NCBI RefSeq assembly: GCF_023746535.1
Contig: NZ_CP098747.1
Span: forward strand, 3,585,501-3,649,500
DNA: 64,000 nucleotides
Source: Sneathiella marina
GTDB taxonomy: Bacteria; Pseudomonadota; Alphaproteobacteria; Sneathiellales; Sneathiellaceae
Reading direction: 5' to 3'
In this document: positions 53,852 to 63,278 of the stretch, piece by piece
Numbering within the stretch: the stretch's first letter is position 1
Layout of the letters: each line of letters starts with the position of its first letter
Program-made: the position numbers and the translations under genes
The notes under the pieces: generated by a model
Databases searched by the model: none
What the model saw: the letters and a program-made list of their open reading frames with translations, nothing else
Told to the model about the DNA's origin: nothing

Positions 53852-54967
53852 CTATTCTCCGAGCATTCCATCCAGGCGTTCTTTTGAGTCCAACAACTCA
53901 TTAATGAAGTCATAAACGACTTCCTTGACGCTGGTTTCCTCTGTCATGTCGCCGACAATTTGACCAACGGGATAGGTTAGAAACTCTTTCGCCCGCACGC
54001 GCTCCACTCTCGATCGGCCTTCCTGCCACCAAAGATAGTTCTGAAGAGGGGCCGGCAGCATCGCCGGCGCATCCTCGGCATTCCAGGCTTTCGAAAACGT
54101 GTTATTGAGTGTCCTGCAGGGCTTGCCGGTAACAGATCTGGTCAAGATGGCATCATCGGCTGCAGCTTCAAACATCTTTGACTTGATCTCCGGCGGGACC
54201 TCGCTTTGAACGGTTTTCAACCAGATGGATCCGCACCAAACCCCTTCACAGCCAAGGGCCAGCGCCGCGGCAAACTGCCTGCCACGGCCAACGCCACCGC
54301 CGCCCAGCACCGGCATGGGATCGACGGCATCAACAATATTCGGCCATAAAACCAGAGAGGAAATGTCGCCGGTATGGCCCCCGGCCTCTGTCCCAACAGC
54401 AATGACGAAATCACACCCGGCTTCTTTATGTTTGATCGCATGCCGGGCCTTACCGGCCAGGGCAGCAATTTTTATGCCTTTGGAATGAGCCCTTTCAATC
54501 AACTGGGCCGGGGGCGTTCCCAGCGCATTGACAATCAGTTTAATCGGATGGCTCATGGCCCGCTCCACCATCTCAAGGCTTTCGCGCGGGGTGAAGTTCA
54601 TGCCCTTCACCATATCCCGCATAATTTGCTGCTCCTCGGCCTCGGGGAGGGGCGGCACACCCGCTTTATCCAGCATATCGCGGACAAACCGGACATGTTC
54701 CTGCGGCAACAGTTTTTCCGGATCATATTTCAAATCACCTGAATCCTCGACATTTCCCGACATCAGAACATCGATGCCATAGGGCCGCCCCTCTATATGC
54801 GCATCAATCCAGTTGAGTTCTTCTTCCACCCGGTCCGGATCCATTCGCGCCATACCCAGAACCCCCATGCCGCCGGCTTTGGAGACTTCAACAACAACAT
54901 CCCGGCAATGAGAAAAAGCAAATATCGGCACATCGATACCAAACATTTCGCAGAGTTTGTTCTTCAT
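53852..54967 (-). CDS. Nitronate monooxygenase-family protein, second copy
   Basis: A 371-residue FMN-binding TIM-barrel of the nitronate monooxygenase/enoyl reductase family, longer than the copy at 3940. Seen: MFGIDVPIFAFSHCRDVVVEVSKAGGMGVLGMARM (near residues 8-42), DFVIAVGTEAGGHTGDISSLVL (near 190-211), PVLGGGGVGRGRQFAAALALGCEGVWCGSIWL (near 222-253) and a long C-terminal extension (from about 310). The N-terminal QGGM of the first copy is replaced by FSHC, so the substrate likely differs. Monocistronic. Confidence 0.85.
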   Translation of the reverse strand: MKNKLCEMFGIDVPIFAFSHCRDVVVEVSKAGGMGVLGMARMDPDRVEEELNWIDAHIEGRPYGIDVLMSGNVEDSGDLKYDPEKLLPQEHVRFVRDMLDKAGVPPLPEAEEQQIMRDMVKGMNFTPRESLEMVERAMSHPIKLIVNALGTPPAQLIERAHSKGIKIAALAGKARHAIKHKEAGCDFVIAVGTEAGGHTGDISSLVLWPNIVDAVDPMPVLGGGGVGRGRQFAAALALGCEGVWCGSIWLKTVQSEVPPEIKSKMFEAAADDAILTRSVTGKPCRTLNNTFSKAWNAEDAPAMLPAPLQNYLWWQEGRSRVERVRAKEFLTYPVGQIVGDMTEETSVKEVVYDFINELLDSKERLDGMLGE

Positions 54968-55192
54968 TTTTTTTCCTTTTTACGACAAACAAGTAACAAT
55001 TTGATCCGAATTTTTGACAAGCGTAATCATTTCATTATTTAAGCGAATGATTCCGAAATTGGCAATAATATTGTAAATTCTGTGGTTAGCATTTCGGAGC
55101 AGGGATTTTTAGAACATATCGGAACACCCGATCCGAAAGTCTTCGGCAGGTTTAGGAAAAACTCAGTTTGCGATGTTTGAAAAACAGATTGG

Positions 55193-55282
55193 TGGCGGAG
55201 GGAGAGGGATTCGAACCCTCGATACGGTTACCCGTATACACACTTTCCAGGCGTGCGCCTTCAGCCACTCGGCCACCCCTCC
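55193..55282 (-). tRNA. tRNA-Ser (anticodon GGA)
   Basis: A 90-base class II tRNA with CCA encoded. Minus-strand sequence starts GGAGGGGTGGCCGAGTGG. The anticodon loop CTGGAAA sits in the stem CACGC/GTGTG, the variable arm is long, and the T-loop is GGTTCGAATCC. The acceptor stem pairs with one G-U. It reads serine UCC/UCU codons. A promoter with GC-rich discriminator lies upstream and a short T-tract follows. Confidence 0.97.
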
Positions 55283-55317
55283 GCAAATCGTCTGCATGGA
55301 TCTGCAGACGAGCGGGG

Positions 55318-55345
55318 AATATACTTCAGAAGCCAGAGATTGCAA
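55318..55345 (-). promoter_or_regulatory. Promoter of tRNA-Ser
   Basis: Minus-strand -35 TTGCAA (55345-55340), 16-base spacer, -10 TATATT (55323-55318), followed by CCCCGC, a GC-rich discriminator typical of stable RNA genes under stringent control. A 7-bp leader hairpin (55289-55295 with 55304-55310) lies between it and the tRNA. Confidence 0.6.
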
Positions 55346-55477
55346 GGGGTCAAAAGCCGTTTGCCGGAATAAATAACCGGCGGGCCGATATTATGGGAAA
55401 ATAACCTCAAACGGGCTTTGAGTTCCTGGGCAATTCGCGATACCATGCCGCCATTCAATTGCAGAAAGATATGACAC

Positions 55478-55783
55478 GTGATTATAGGCCGTCTTATTGG
55501 TTGGGTATGTATCGCCATCGCCTTTATGGTACTGGGGCGGGATCTTCTGCAATTCCTCAATACCGGCGAGCTGCACTTCATTCTTCTGGGGGAGCTTTGG
55601 TACAACCTGTTTCCCGAGGGGCTGAACCTGGCGCAGGCCGTCGTTCAGCGCTATCTGTTCCCAAGCCTTTGGGATCCGGTTATTCTCACAGTATTATTAT
55701 GGCCGGCCTGGCTTGATTTCTTCGTGCCCGGATTGGTTTTGATAATCCTGTTCCGGAAAAGAAAGAACCGCAAAAAGAGGTAA
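55478..55783 (+). CDS. Small hypothetical membrane protein
   Basis: A 101-residue protein with two hydrophobic helices (about residues 3-20 and 70-92) and a basic tail RKRKNRKKR. A central amphipathic stretch LWYNLFPEGLNLAQAVVQRYLFPSLWDPVI is conserved-looking. GTG start with AGAAAG upstream. Family not recognised; related unnamed proteins occur in alphaproteobacteria. Convergent with lepA, ends 17 bases from its stop. Confidence 0.7.
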   Translation: MIIGRLIGWVCIAIAFMVLGRDLLQFLNTGELHFILLGELWYNLFPEGLNLAQAVVQRYLFPSLWDPVILTVLLWPAWLDFFVPGLVLIILFRKRKNRKKR

Positions 55784-55799
55784 CCAGTCAGAAATCCAA

Positions 55800-57602
55800 C
55801 TAGTCATCTCCCATTTTGAGGGCGGCCAGAAACGCCTCTTGCGGGATATCCACATTGCCCACAGAGCGCATCCGTTTCTTACCCTTCTTTTGCTTTTCCA
55901 GCAGTTTCTTTTTCCGGGTTATATCGCCGCCATAGCATTTCGCGGTCACGTCTTTGCGCAGCGCGCTGATGGTTTCCCGCGCCACAACCTTGCCGCCAAT
56001 AGCTGCCTGCAGGGCGATCTTGAAAAGCTGACGGGGGATAAGATCTTTCAGGCGTTCACATAACTGCCGTCCGCGGCCTTCTGCCTGATCGCGGTGGGCA
56101 ATCATCGCCAACGCATCCACGGGTTCGGAATTGACCAGAATGGACAGCTTGACCAGATCGCTTTCGATGTAGCTGTCCAGCTCATAGTCAAAACTGGCAT
56201 AGCCCCGGGTAACCGATTTCAGACGATCATAAAAATCAAAGACAACTTCATTCAGCGGCAGCTTGTAAACAACCATCGCCCGGTTGCCCGCATATGTCAG
56301 GTCGGTCTGCACACCACGCTTGTCTTCACATAGCTTCAGCACCTGACCCAGATATTCATCGGGCACCAGAATGGTCGCCTTGATCCACGGCTCTTCAATA
56401 TGGTCAATTTGCATGACATCTGGCATATCCGCCGGGTTATGCATCTCCACCATATCGCCATTGCGCATATATAAATGATAGACAACCGACGGGGCCGTGG
56501 TGATCAGATCAAGATCAAACTCGCGCTCCAGCCGCTCCTGTATTATCTCCAGATGCAACAGCCCTAGAAAACCGCAACGAAAACCGAAGCCAAGGGCGGC
56601 CGATGTTTCCGCTTCAAAGGAGAAACTGGCATCATTGAGGCGCAGCTTTCCAAGACTGGATTTCAGTTCGGAGAAATCCGCGGCATCAACGGGAAACAAT
56701 CCGCAGAATACCACCGGCTGGTTCGGCTTGAACCCGGGCAAGGGCTCCAGCGCCGGCTTGCGGTCATCGGTGATGGTGTCCCCGACTTTCGTATCGGCCA
56801 CCTGTTTGATGGCAGCCGTCATAAAACCGATTTCTCCGGGACCCAGCTCATCTACCATCAGTCCTTTGGGTGTAAACACACCAACCCGGTCCACCAGGTA
56901 GCTAGCGCCGGTTTCCATCATCCTGATTTTCTGGCCCTTTTTAATGGATCCGGCCCGCACCCGGAACAGTACCACAACGCCAAGATAGGCGTCATACCAG
57001 CTATCGATCAGCAGCGCCTGGAGCGGCGCATCCCGATCTCCTTGCGGCGATGGGATATGGGCGATAACGGCTTCCAGAACTTCATCCACGCCAACTCCGG
57101 TTTTCGCCGAGACAGGCAAGGCACCGCTGGCGTCAATGCCGATGACTTCCTCGATCTGTTCCACCACCCGGTCCACATCGGCGGCAGGAAGGTCAACCTT
57201 GTTGAGCACCGGCAGGATTTCATGGTCAACTTCAATGGCCTGATAGACATTGGCCAGCGTTTGCGCCTCAACGCCCTGACTGGCATCGACAACCAGGAGA
57301 GAACCTTCACAGGCAGACAGGGACCGGTTTACCTCATAGGCGAAATCAACATGGCCCGGCGTATCAATCAGGTTCAATGTATAGGTCTCGCCATCCTGCG
57401 CCTTGTACAAAAGCCGCACTGTCTGCGCTTTAATGGTGATACCGCGCTCACGCTCGATATCCATGCTATCGAGAACCTGCTGCTGCATCTCCCGTGCATC
57501 CAGCCCGCCGCACATCTGGATAAGGCGGTCGGCCAGCGTCGATTTTCCATGATCAATATGAGCAATGATCGAAAAATTGCGTATTTTACTTAGGTCCGTC
57601 AT
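55800..57602 (-). CDS. lepA: LepA (elongation factor 4), ribosome-associated GTPase
   Basis: A 600-residue translational GTPase. G1 [10 protein letters not shown] (residues 13-22), G2-region [13 protein letters not shown]3 DTPGHVDF, G4 NKVDLPAAD, then domains II-III. The LepA C-terminal domain is identified by [18 protein letters not shown] at the end. Length and order match EF-4, which acts in initiation and ribosome assembly under stress. It is on its own, not with lepB here. Confidence 0.96.
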   Translation of the reverse strand: MTDLSKIRNFSIIAHIDHGKSTLADRLIQMCGGLDAREMQQQVLDSMDIERERGITIKAQTVRLLYKAQDGETYTLNLIDTPGHVDFAYEVNRSLSACEGSLLVVDASQGVEAQTLANVYQAIEVDHEILPVLNKVDLPAADVDRVVEQIEEVIGIDASGALPVSAKTGVGVDEVLEAVIAHIPSPQGDRDAPLQALLIDSWYDAYLGVVVLFRVRAGSIKKGQKIRMMETGASYLVDRVGVFTPKGLMVDELGPGEIGFMTAAIKQVADTKVGDTITDDRKPALEPLPGFKPNQPVVFCGLFPVDAADFSELKSSLGKLRLNDASFSFEAETSAALGFGFRCGFLGLLHLEIIQERLEREFDLDLITTAPSVVYHLYMRNGDMVEMHNPADMPDVMQIDHIEEPWIKATILVPDEYLGQVLKLCEDKRGVQTDLTYAGNRAMVVYKLPLNEVVFDFYDRLKSVTRGYASFDYELDSYIESDLVKLSILVNSEPVDALAMIAHRDQAEGRGRQLCERLKDLIPRQLFKIALQAAIGGKVVARETISALRKDVTAKCYGGDITRKKKLLEKQKKGKKRMRSVGNVDIPQEAFLAALKMGDD

Positions 57603-57674
57603 GAGCGTCTTTTTCTCTAATCTCTATCGCTTATCCAAGTAACAGGTTTCAGGGCAATTACAACAGGCGTGTGT

Positions 57675-58124
57675 CTAATCTTGCCCCGGCAGTGATATAT
57701 CCGCATAGGTTCCCTGGTCGGACGGGATTTTCATGATGCCCGAAGAACTGAAAACGGTTTTTTCGTTAGCGGTTAATATACAAGTGGCGAAAAGCAACGT
57801 TCGTGTCTGTTTTATAACTTGTGTCCGGCCTTCAAGCCAGGTGCCATTGGGTACCGGAGAGACAAAATCGCAGGACATCTGAATGGTTGGTAGAAACTTG
57901 CGGATACCCGTGATCGCCTGACCACCGACACCCAGTTGCATATCGGCGAACGTCATCAACATGCCGCCATGACAAATATTGGCGATGTTGCAATGCTTGT
58001 CTTCTATGCGAAGTCCCAGATACGCATCCATCTCTACCGGTTTAATCATCAGGGTGCCGGTCAATCCGACAAAACCGACATTGCCTTCAAAGATCTTAAA
58101 ACCGTCTGGAACATTATTTGTCAT
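57675..58124 (-). CDS. PaaI-type hotdog thioesterase
   Basis: A 149-residue acyl-CoA thioesterase of the hotdog superfamily. The HGG motif (NICHGGMLMTFADMQLGVGGQAI, near residues 50-72) with the following Asp is the catalytic signature. The chain suits a tetrameric PaaI- or DUF4442-type enzyme that hydrolyses short or aryl acyl-CoA. GGAGG precedes the start. It lies between lepA and pheT on the same strand with its own ribosome site. Confidence 0.87.
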   Translation of the reverse strand: MTNNVPDGFKIFEGNVGFVGLTGTLMIKPVEMDAYLGLRIEDKHCNIANICHGGMLMTFADMQLGVGGQAITGIRKFLPTIQMSCDFVSPVPNGTWLEGRTQVIKQTRTLLFATCILTANEKTVFSSSGIMKIPSDQGTYADISLPGQD

Positions 58125-58148
58125 TTATTATCCTCCACAAACAGAACA

Positions 58149-58170
58149 AGGGGAGCTCCAAAGCTCCCCT
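58149..58170 (-). terminator. Stem-loop after pheT
   Basis: A 9-bp perfect stem AGGGGAGCT (58149-58157 with 58162-58170), four-base loop, 21 bases past the pheT stop. Minus-strand continuation TGTTCTGTTTG is only partly T-rich, so a modest terminator. Confidence 0.5.
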
Positions 58171-58191
58171 CAATTAATAGGCTCCGTAACC

Positions 58192-60603
58192 CTAGTGCCG
58201 CAGATGACCACCGCTCGCCTTTTCAACATTGGCGATCACTTTCGCGGCGACGGCATCGATTTCCTCTTCCGTCAGGGTTTTGTCTGTTGGTTGCAACCGG
58301 ACAGACAAGGCCACGGATTTTTTGCCCATGGCCACATGCTCCCCCTGATACACATCAAAAATCGACACATCGGAAATCAGTTTCTTATCGCTGCCCCGCG
58401 CCGCCCGGATAATCTTGTCTGCGGATATGTCAACATCCATTTCAAAGGCAAAGTCCCGTTCCACGGATTGGAAATCGGAAATGGACAATGGCGGACGGGC
58501 TGTCGCACTTTTTCCGCGCGGTAGCGGCACGTTATCAAGATAGACTTCAAATCCAACCAGCGGCCCCTTGACTTTCATTGCCTCCAGGACAGCGGGATGG
58601 ATTTCCCCAAACGCCGCCAACCGGTTTTTTGGACCCAGCTGCAGAACGCCGGAGCGACCGGGATGATACCAATCCGGGGCGCCGGTAACGACCTGTGCAT
58701 TGGCCGCGGGGCCGCCGACAGCTTCCAGAACCGCCACGGCATCCGCTTTTGCATCATAGGCATCAAAATACTTGCCGTTACCGGCCCAGTGCCGCTCTGA
58801 AGTCTGACCGGACCGGATACCGCCGGCCACCATTGCCTGGCCATCCGGCTGGTCCGAATGATATTCGGATCCGACCTCGAACAGCGACACGTCGTTGAAA
58901 CCACGGGCATGGTTCCGTCCGGCGGCGGCAATGAGATTTGGCAGCAATGAGGGTCGCATGGCATCCAGATCCGCGCTAATCGGATTGACCAAAACAATTT
59001 CGTCAGGAACACCGCCGAAAAGATCCGCATGGGACCGCGGCAGAAACGACCAGGTGACCGCCTCCATCATACCGCGATTGGCCAAGCCGCGCTTCGCCAT
59101 TCGAACACGGCGCTGCGGAAGATCCACGGACGGTTTGGCGACCACATTCGCCTTTGGCAAAGCGGCTGTAGGAATATTGTCATAGCCATGAACCCGGAGA
59201 ATTTCCTCCACGAGATCCGCTTCCCCGTCCACATCCATTCGCCATGACGGGACGGAAACCTGAATGAGATCACCGCTGTCTTTTGGTGAAAACCCGAGCT
59301 TGTCGAGAATTTCCATCATTTCGGTGACCGGGACGTCAACACCGCCAAGATCCTGCACCCGGCTTTTGCGCAAATCGACATCCTTCTGCCACTCTGGACC
59401 GGTTCCGGCAACCACAACATTCGAGGGTTCCCCGCCGCATAAATCCATTATCAGCCGCGTGGCGATTTCCATGCCGCTTTCAACGAACGCCGGGTCCACA
59501 CCCCGTTCAAACCGGTAACGGGCGTCGGATTCGATACCAAGCTTGCGACCGCTTGTGGCGATACGGATGGGATCAAACAGGGCCGCTTCAACAAAGACAT
59601 TGGTCGTTGCTTCCGTGCAACCGGTTTCCTCACCGCCCATGATACCACCCAGGCCAACCGCGCGACTATTATCGGCGATAACGCAGGTCTCTGCACCAAT
59701 GGCATATTCCTCGCCATCCAGAGCCAGTAATTTTTCTCCAGGCTCGCCAAGACGCACCTGAATATCACCGTCAACCTTATCCGCATCAAAAACATGGAGC
59801 GGGCGTCCCAGGTCATATGTGACATAGTTGGTCATATCCACAAGCGCCGAGATGGGACGCAATCCGATCGCCAGCAATTTATCCTGCAGCCATTTCGGGC
59901 TTGGCCCGTTTTTGACACCTCGTATATAACGGCCGACAAATTTCGAACAGGGTAAGGGACCCTGAACATCCGCGTCAAAATTGAGATGAACTGAGATAGG
60001 ACTGTCGAACTGGCCCGGAACGGCGCTTAGATCAAGATCCTTCAGCGTCCCAAAGCCTCCGGCGGCCAAATCACGGGCGATACCGTAAACACCGAGCGCA
60101 TCCTGATGGTTCGGCGTGATGGCAATTTCTACGATGGGATCATCCAGACCGGCGAGAACCGCGAAGGACGCACCTATTTCCGTATCTTCTGGCAGTTCGA
60201 TGATGCCGTCATGTTCATCGGAAATTCCCATTTCCCGCTCGGACACCAGCATCCCGTTGCTTTCCACGCCCCGAATTTTAGACGGTTTCAGCAATAGATC
60301 CGTTCCCGGCACGTAAACACCGGATGGGGCAAAAACCCCCTTCATACCGGTTCGGGCATTGGGCGCACCGCAGACGACCTGAACAATTTCCGTGCCGGTA
60401 TCCACTTTACAGACGCGCAAGCGGTCGGCATCCGGATGCTGGACAGCCTCCACAACATAGGCAACCCGAAAAGCTTCAAGCTCCTTGGCACGATCGGTTA
60501 TTTCTTCCACTTCCAGTCCGAGCGCCGTCAGTTTTTCCGACAGCTCGTCGAGGGAAGCCGTATAGTCGAGATGCTCTTTCAGCCAGGATATTGTGAATTT
60601 CAT
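58192..60603 (-). CDS. pheT: PheT, phenylalanyl-tRNA synthetase beta subunit
   Basis: An 803-residue subunit. Start at 60603 overlaps the pheS stop (ATGA); longer readings upstream do not fit. N-terminal tRNA-binding domain ([20 protein letters not shown], residues 38-57), B3/4 editing region, B5 domain and C-terminal ferredoxin-fold anticodon domain ([21 protein letters not shown] to the end). Cytosolic heterotetramer with PheS charges tRNA-Phe. Normal length for bacteria. Confidence 0.97.
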   Translation of the reverse strand: MKFTISWLKEHLDYTASLDELSEKLTALGLEVEEITDRAKELEAFRVAYVVEAVQHPDADRLRVCKVDTGTEIVQVVCGAPNARTGMKGVFAPSGVYVPGTDLLLKPSKIRGVESNGMLVSEREMGISDEHDGIIELPEDTEIGASFAVLAGLDDPIVEIAITPNHQDALGVYGIARDLAAGGFGTLKDLDLSAVPGQFDSPISVHLNFDADVQGPLPCSKFVGRYIRGVKNGPSPKWLQDKLLAIGLRPISALVDMTNYVTYDLGRPLHVFDADKVDGDIQVRLGEPGEKLLALDGEEYAIGAETCVIADNSRAVGLGGIMGGEETGCTEATTNVFVEAALFDPIRIATSGRKLGIESDARYRFERGVDPAFVESGMEIATRLIMDLCGGEPSNVVVAGTGPEWQKDVDLRKSRVQDLGGVDVPVTEMMEILDKLGFSPKDSGDLIQVSVPSWRMDVDGEADLVEEILRVHGYDNIPTAALPKANVVAKPSVDLPQRRVRMAKRGLANRGMMEAVTWSFLPRSHADLFGGVPDEIVLVNPISADLDAMRPSLLPNLIAAAGRNHARGFNDVSLFEVGSEYHSDQPDGQAMVAGGIRSGQTSERHWAGNGKYFDAYDAKADAVAVLEAVGGPAANAQVVTGAPDWYHPGRSGVLQLGPKNRLAAFGEIHPAVLEAMKVKGPLVGFEVYLDNVPLPRGKSATARPPLSISDFQSVERDFAFEMDVDISADKIIRAARGSDKKLISDVSIFDVYQGEHVAMGKKSVALSVRLQPTDKTLTEEEIDAVAAKVIANVEKASGGHLRH

Positions 60604-61676
60604 CGGGACAGCCCTCCCCCAAGTGTGGGGACATCCAATGGCACAAAACCGTAATGTTTCAACCAACGAAGATCCGCGTCGAAGAAAGCGCGCAAATCCG
60701 GTATGCCATATTTTAGCATGGCGATCCGGTCAATGCCCATGCCCCAGGCAAAGCCTTGATACTCATCCGGATCCAGCCCGCAATGCGCCAGAACCCGCGG
60801 ATTGACCATGCCGCAGCCCAATATCTCCAGCCAGTCATCGCCTTCACCAACTTTCACATGATCGCCGGCAAACGTGCATTTTATATCCATTTCTGCAGAC
60901 GGCTCCGTGAACGGGAAATAGGACGGGCGAAACCGCATGGTGATTTCATCCAGTTCAAAAAACGCCTTGCAGAATTCAGCCAGGACCCCTTTTAAATGTC
61001 CCATATGACTGGTCTTGTCGATCACCAATCCTTCGATCTGATGAAACATGGGCGTATGTGTCTGGTCGGAGTCACACCGGAAAGTCCGTCCGGGGACAAC
61101 AATACGGTGCGGGGGCTCTTTCGATTGCATGGTCCTGATCTGTACGGTCGAGGTATGGGTCCTCAATAGCTGACGCGAGCCATCCTCTTTTTCCGGCAGG
61201 TAAAAGGTGTCATGCATTTGCCGTGCGGGATGCTCGGGTGGAATATTCAAGGCGGTGAAATTATGAAAATCGTCTTCAATATCCGGACCTTCGGCAATAT
61301 CAAATCCCATGTCGGCGAAAATTTCCGTGATTTCATCCATCACCTGACTGATAGGGTGAATACGCCCAACGCTTTCCGGGCGAACGGGCAAGGTCACGTC
61401 GATACTCTCGGATGCCAGTTTCTTCGCCAGTTCCGCCGCGTGAAGCGACGATTTCGCCCCGTCAATGGCCTCACCAATGGTCGATTTCAACTTATTCAGC
61501 TTCGGCGCAACCGTCTGGCGTTCCGTTGGGTCCATTTGACCGAGACCGCGCATCATCAGACTGACACTTCCCTTTTTACCAAGGGCCGAAATTCGGAGGG
61601 CTTCCAGCCCATCCAGGTCCGTTATGGTGCCGATCTGGTCCAGCAATTCTGATTCAAGCTTTTCAATATCCTGCAT
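60600..61676 (-). CDS. pheS: PheS, phenylalanyl-tRNA synthetase alpha subunit
   Basis: A 358-residue catalytic subunit. Start at 61676 gives MQDIEKLE, matching the family. Coiled N-terminus (1-95), class II motif 2 [11 protein letters not shown]...[24 protein letters not shown] (near 172-214) and motif 3 [22 protein letters not shown] (near 310-331). The phenylalanine pocket Ala294 of E. coli PheS corresponds to the region around the GxG at motif 3. A terminator-like hairpin lies 15 bases upstream. Confidence 0.97.
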   Translation of the reverse strand: MQDIEKLESELLDQIGTITDLDGLEALRISALGKKGSVSLMMRGLGQMDPTERQTVAPKLNKLKSTIGEAIDGAKSSLHAAELAKKLASESIDVTLPVRPESVGRIHPISQVMDEITEIFADMGFDIAEGPDIEDDFHNFTALNIPPEHPARQMHDTFYLPEKEDGSRQLLRTHTSTVQIRTMQSKEPPHRIVVPGRTFRCDSDQTHTPMFHQIEGLVIDKTSHMGHLKGVLAEFCKAFFELDEITMRFRPSYFPFTEPSAEMDIKCTFAGDHVKVGEGDDWLEILGCGMVNPRVLAHCGLDPDEYQGFAWGMGIDRIAMLKYGIPDLRAFFDADLRWLKHYGFVPLDVPTLGGGLSR

Positions 61677-61691
61677 AACTACTCGCAAATA

Positions 61692-61721
61692 AAAAGGGGG
61701 CCACTAGAAGGGCCCCCTTTT
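61692..61721 (-). terminator. Intrinsic terminator or attenuator between rplT and pheS
   Basis: A perfect 11-bp GC-rich stem (61692-61702 with 61711-61721), eight-base loop, then TTTTT on the minus strand. It ends only 15 bases before the pheS ATG, so it must be read through or controlled for pheST to be made. CCACT just upstream can pair with AGTGG in the loop, giving a rival structure. No leader peptide was found. Confidence 0.7.
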
Positions 61722-61768
61722 AATAAAGTGGTCTACGAAAAAGTCTAGGTTTTCGAGGGCCCGGTGTA

Positions 61769-62131
61769 TCAGGCTTTGTTAGATGCTTGGCTTGCAGCGT
61801 CTACCAATGCCTTGAAGGCCTCAGGCTCACGTACGGCGATATCAGCAAGAACCTTGCGGTCTACTTCAATGCCGGCCAGCTTGAGGCCGTGCATAAAGTT
61901 TCCGTAAGTCATGCCAAGCTCACGTGAAGCCGCATTGATACGTTGGATCCACAGCGCACGGAAGTTCCGCTTTTTTGTGCGCCGATCGCGATAGGCATAT
62001 TGGCCGGCTTTTTCGACGGCCTGGATTGCTACGCGGAAGGTATTTTTACGGCGGCCATAATAACCTTTGGCTGCCTTGATAACTTTTCTATGACGGGCAT
62101 GCGTGGTGACGCCCCGTTTGACACGTGCCAT
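61769..62131 (-). CDS. rplT: Ribosomal protein L20
   Basis: A 120-residue basic large-subunit protein, [33 protein letters not shown] at the N-terminus and [28 protein letters not shown] near 75-102. It binds 23S rRNA early in assembly and in many bacteria represses its own operon. AAGGAG precedes the start. It follows rpmI by 12 bases. Confidence 0.98.
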   Translation of the reverse strand: MARVKRGVTTHARHRKVIKAAKGYYGRRKNTFRVAIQAVEKAGQYAYRDRRTKKRNFRALWIQRINAASRELGMTYGNFMHGLKLAGIEVDRKVLADIAVREPEAFKALVDAASQASNKA

Positions 62132-62143
62132 GGTTTTCTCTCC

Positions 62144-62341
62144 TTAACCGTACGGTAAAAACTTTTTGACGATCCGTGCATCCTGATCGGCGAGAATTGT
62201 GGTTCCCCGAAGATTACGAATCTGTTTGTTGGTCCGCTTGATCATTCCATGCTGTTTTCCAGCCTGGTTTGCACGTACCTTACCGTTGGCGGTAAGAGAG
62301 AAACGCTTTTTCACGCCGCTCTTCGTTTTTAGCTTGGGCAT
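62144..62341 (-). CDS. rpmI: Ribosomal protein L35
   Basis: A 65-residue basic protein, [36 protein letters not shown], with the usual length and N-terminus. AGGA lies nine bases before the start. First gene of the rpmI-rplT pair; a strong terminator separates it from infC, so it likely has its own promoter in the 285-base gap. Confidence 0.98.
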   Translation of the reverse strand: MPKLKTKSGVKKRFSLTANGKVRANQAGKQHGMIKRTNKQIRNLRGTTILADQDARIVKKFLPYG

Positions 62342-62575
62342 TTTAAGGCTTCCTGTAAATCACAAGTTGAAGCGAAAGAGCAAACTCGGCAGCACCAATT
62401 GGCCGGAATGCTCGACGAAGCGAGGGTTATAACCGCGGGACGGTTCAAATACAAGCCCTCTAACTGCTTTTTTTCATTCCCGTCCCCTGGATGACAATGA
62501 TCATGTCTTCGCGGATCAATAAATTCTCAAACCCACGCAGTACATGTGGTGAGAACAGGGATAAATATCCACAAA

Positions 62576-62611
62576 AAAACCTGCGAATTCCCCCAAGGAG
62601 CCGCAGGTTTT
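62576..62611 (-). terminator. Intrinsic terminator after infC
   Basis: A perfect 10-bp stem (62576-62585 with 62602-62611), 16-base loop, followed on the minus strand by a run of T. It starts 16 bases past the infC stop and should end the thrS-infC transcript. Confidence 0.8.
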
Positions 62612-62626
62612 CAGAAATTCAGCTAC

Positions 62627-63163
62627 TTACTTTATGGGCGCAATCACCATGGTCATTTGCCGGCCTTCCATTTTCGGATGCTGTTCGACTTTTGCCACTT
62701 CTTCCGTCTCGTCACGCACTTTGTGAAGGAGTTTCATGCCCAGTTCCTGATGCGCCATTTCTCGCCCACGGAATCGCATGGTCACTTTCACTTTGTCGCC
62801 TGTTCCCAAAAACTTGCTGACAGCCCGCATTTTGACATCATAGTCATGCTGATCAATGTTTGGCCGCATCTTGATTTCTTTGATCTCGAATGTTTTCTGC
62901 TTCTTTCGAGCTTTTGATGCCTTTTTCTGTGCTTCAAAGCGCGCACGGCCATAATCCATGAGTTTGCAAACGGGTGATTCTCCCGGGGAAACCTCCACGA
63001 GATCAAGCCCGGCTTCATCCGCCAGCCCCATGGCTGCCTCAATGATCACCAATCCAATGTTATCACCATCATCATTTATCAATCGAACGCTGGAAGCCTG
63101 GATGTCTTCGTTCGTGCGTGGTCCGCTTTTTGTCGGAACCGTATTTCTTTGTGGGCGAGCTAT
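62627..63163 (-). CDS. infC: Translation initiation factor IF-3, AUA start
   Basis: A 178-residue IF-3. The conserved N-terminus [20 protein letters not shown] is present only if translation starts at 63163, where the codon is ATA. A TAG stop lies directly before it in frame (63166-63164), so no longer reading is possible. AAAGGAG lies seven bases upstream. No ATG or GTG starts this frame near the N-terminus; a TTG at 63082 would remove the conserved first 27 residues. Rare AUU/AUA-type starts let IF-3 repress its own synthesis. C-terminal domain [22 protein letters not shown] is normal. It follows thrS. Confidence 0.9.
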   Translation of the reverse strand: MARPQRNTVPTKSGPRTNEDIQASSVRLINDDGDNIGLVIIEAAMGLADEAGLDLVEVSPGESPVCKLMDYGRARFEAQKKASKARKKQKTFEIKEIKMRPNIDQHDYDVKMRAVSKFLGTGDKVKVTMRFRGREMAHQELGMKLLHKVRDETEEVAKVEQHPKMEGRQMTMVIAPIK

Positions 63164-63278
63164 CTACTTTCTCCTTTAATCATTAATCATCGTTATCCCG
63201 TCCGTATAAGGCGGAATGCTGATATATTCTATATTTTTTAACGATTTATTTCCACCGCTTCTTTTTTTGAGTACAAAA

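Noticed and set aside
52490-55282. Integrative island between a tRNA gene and its attachment-site copy
   Set aside because: The copy spans the whole tRNA with a different anticodon, and the 2.6 kb between holds an acyltransferase and a nitronate monooxygenase, with no integrase.
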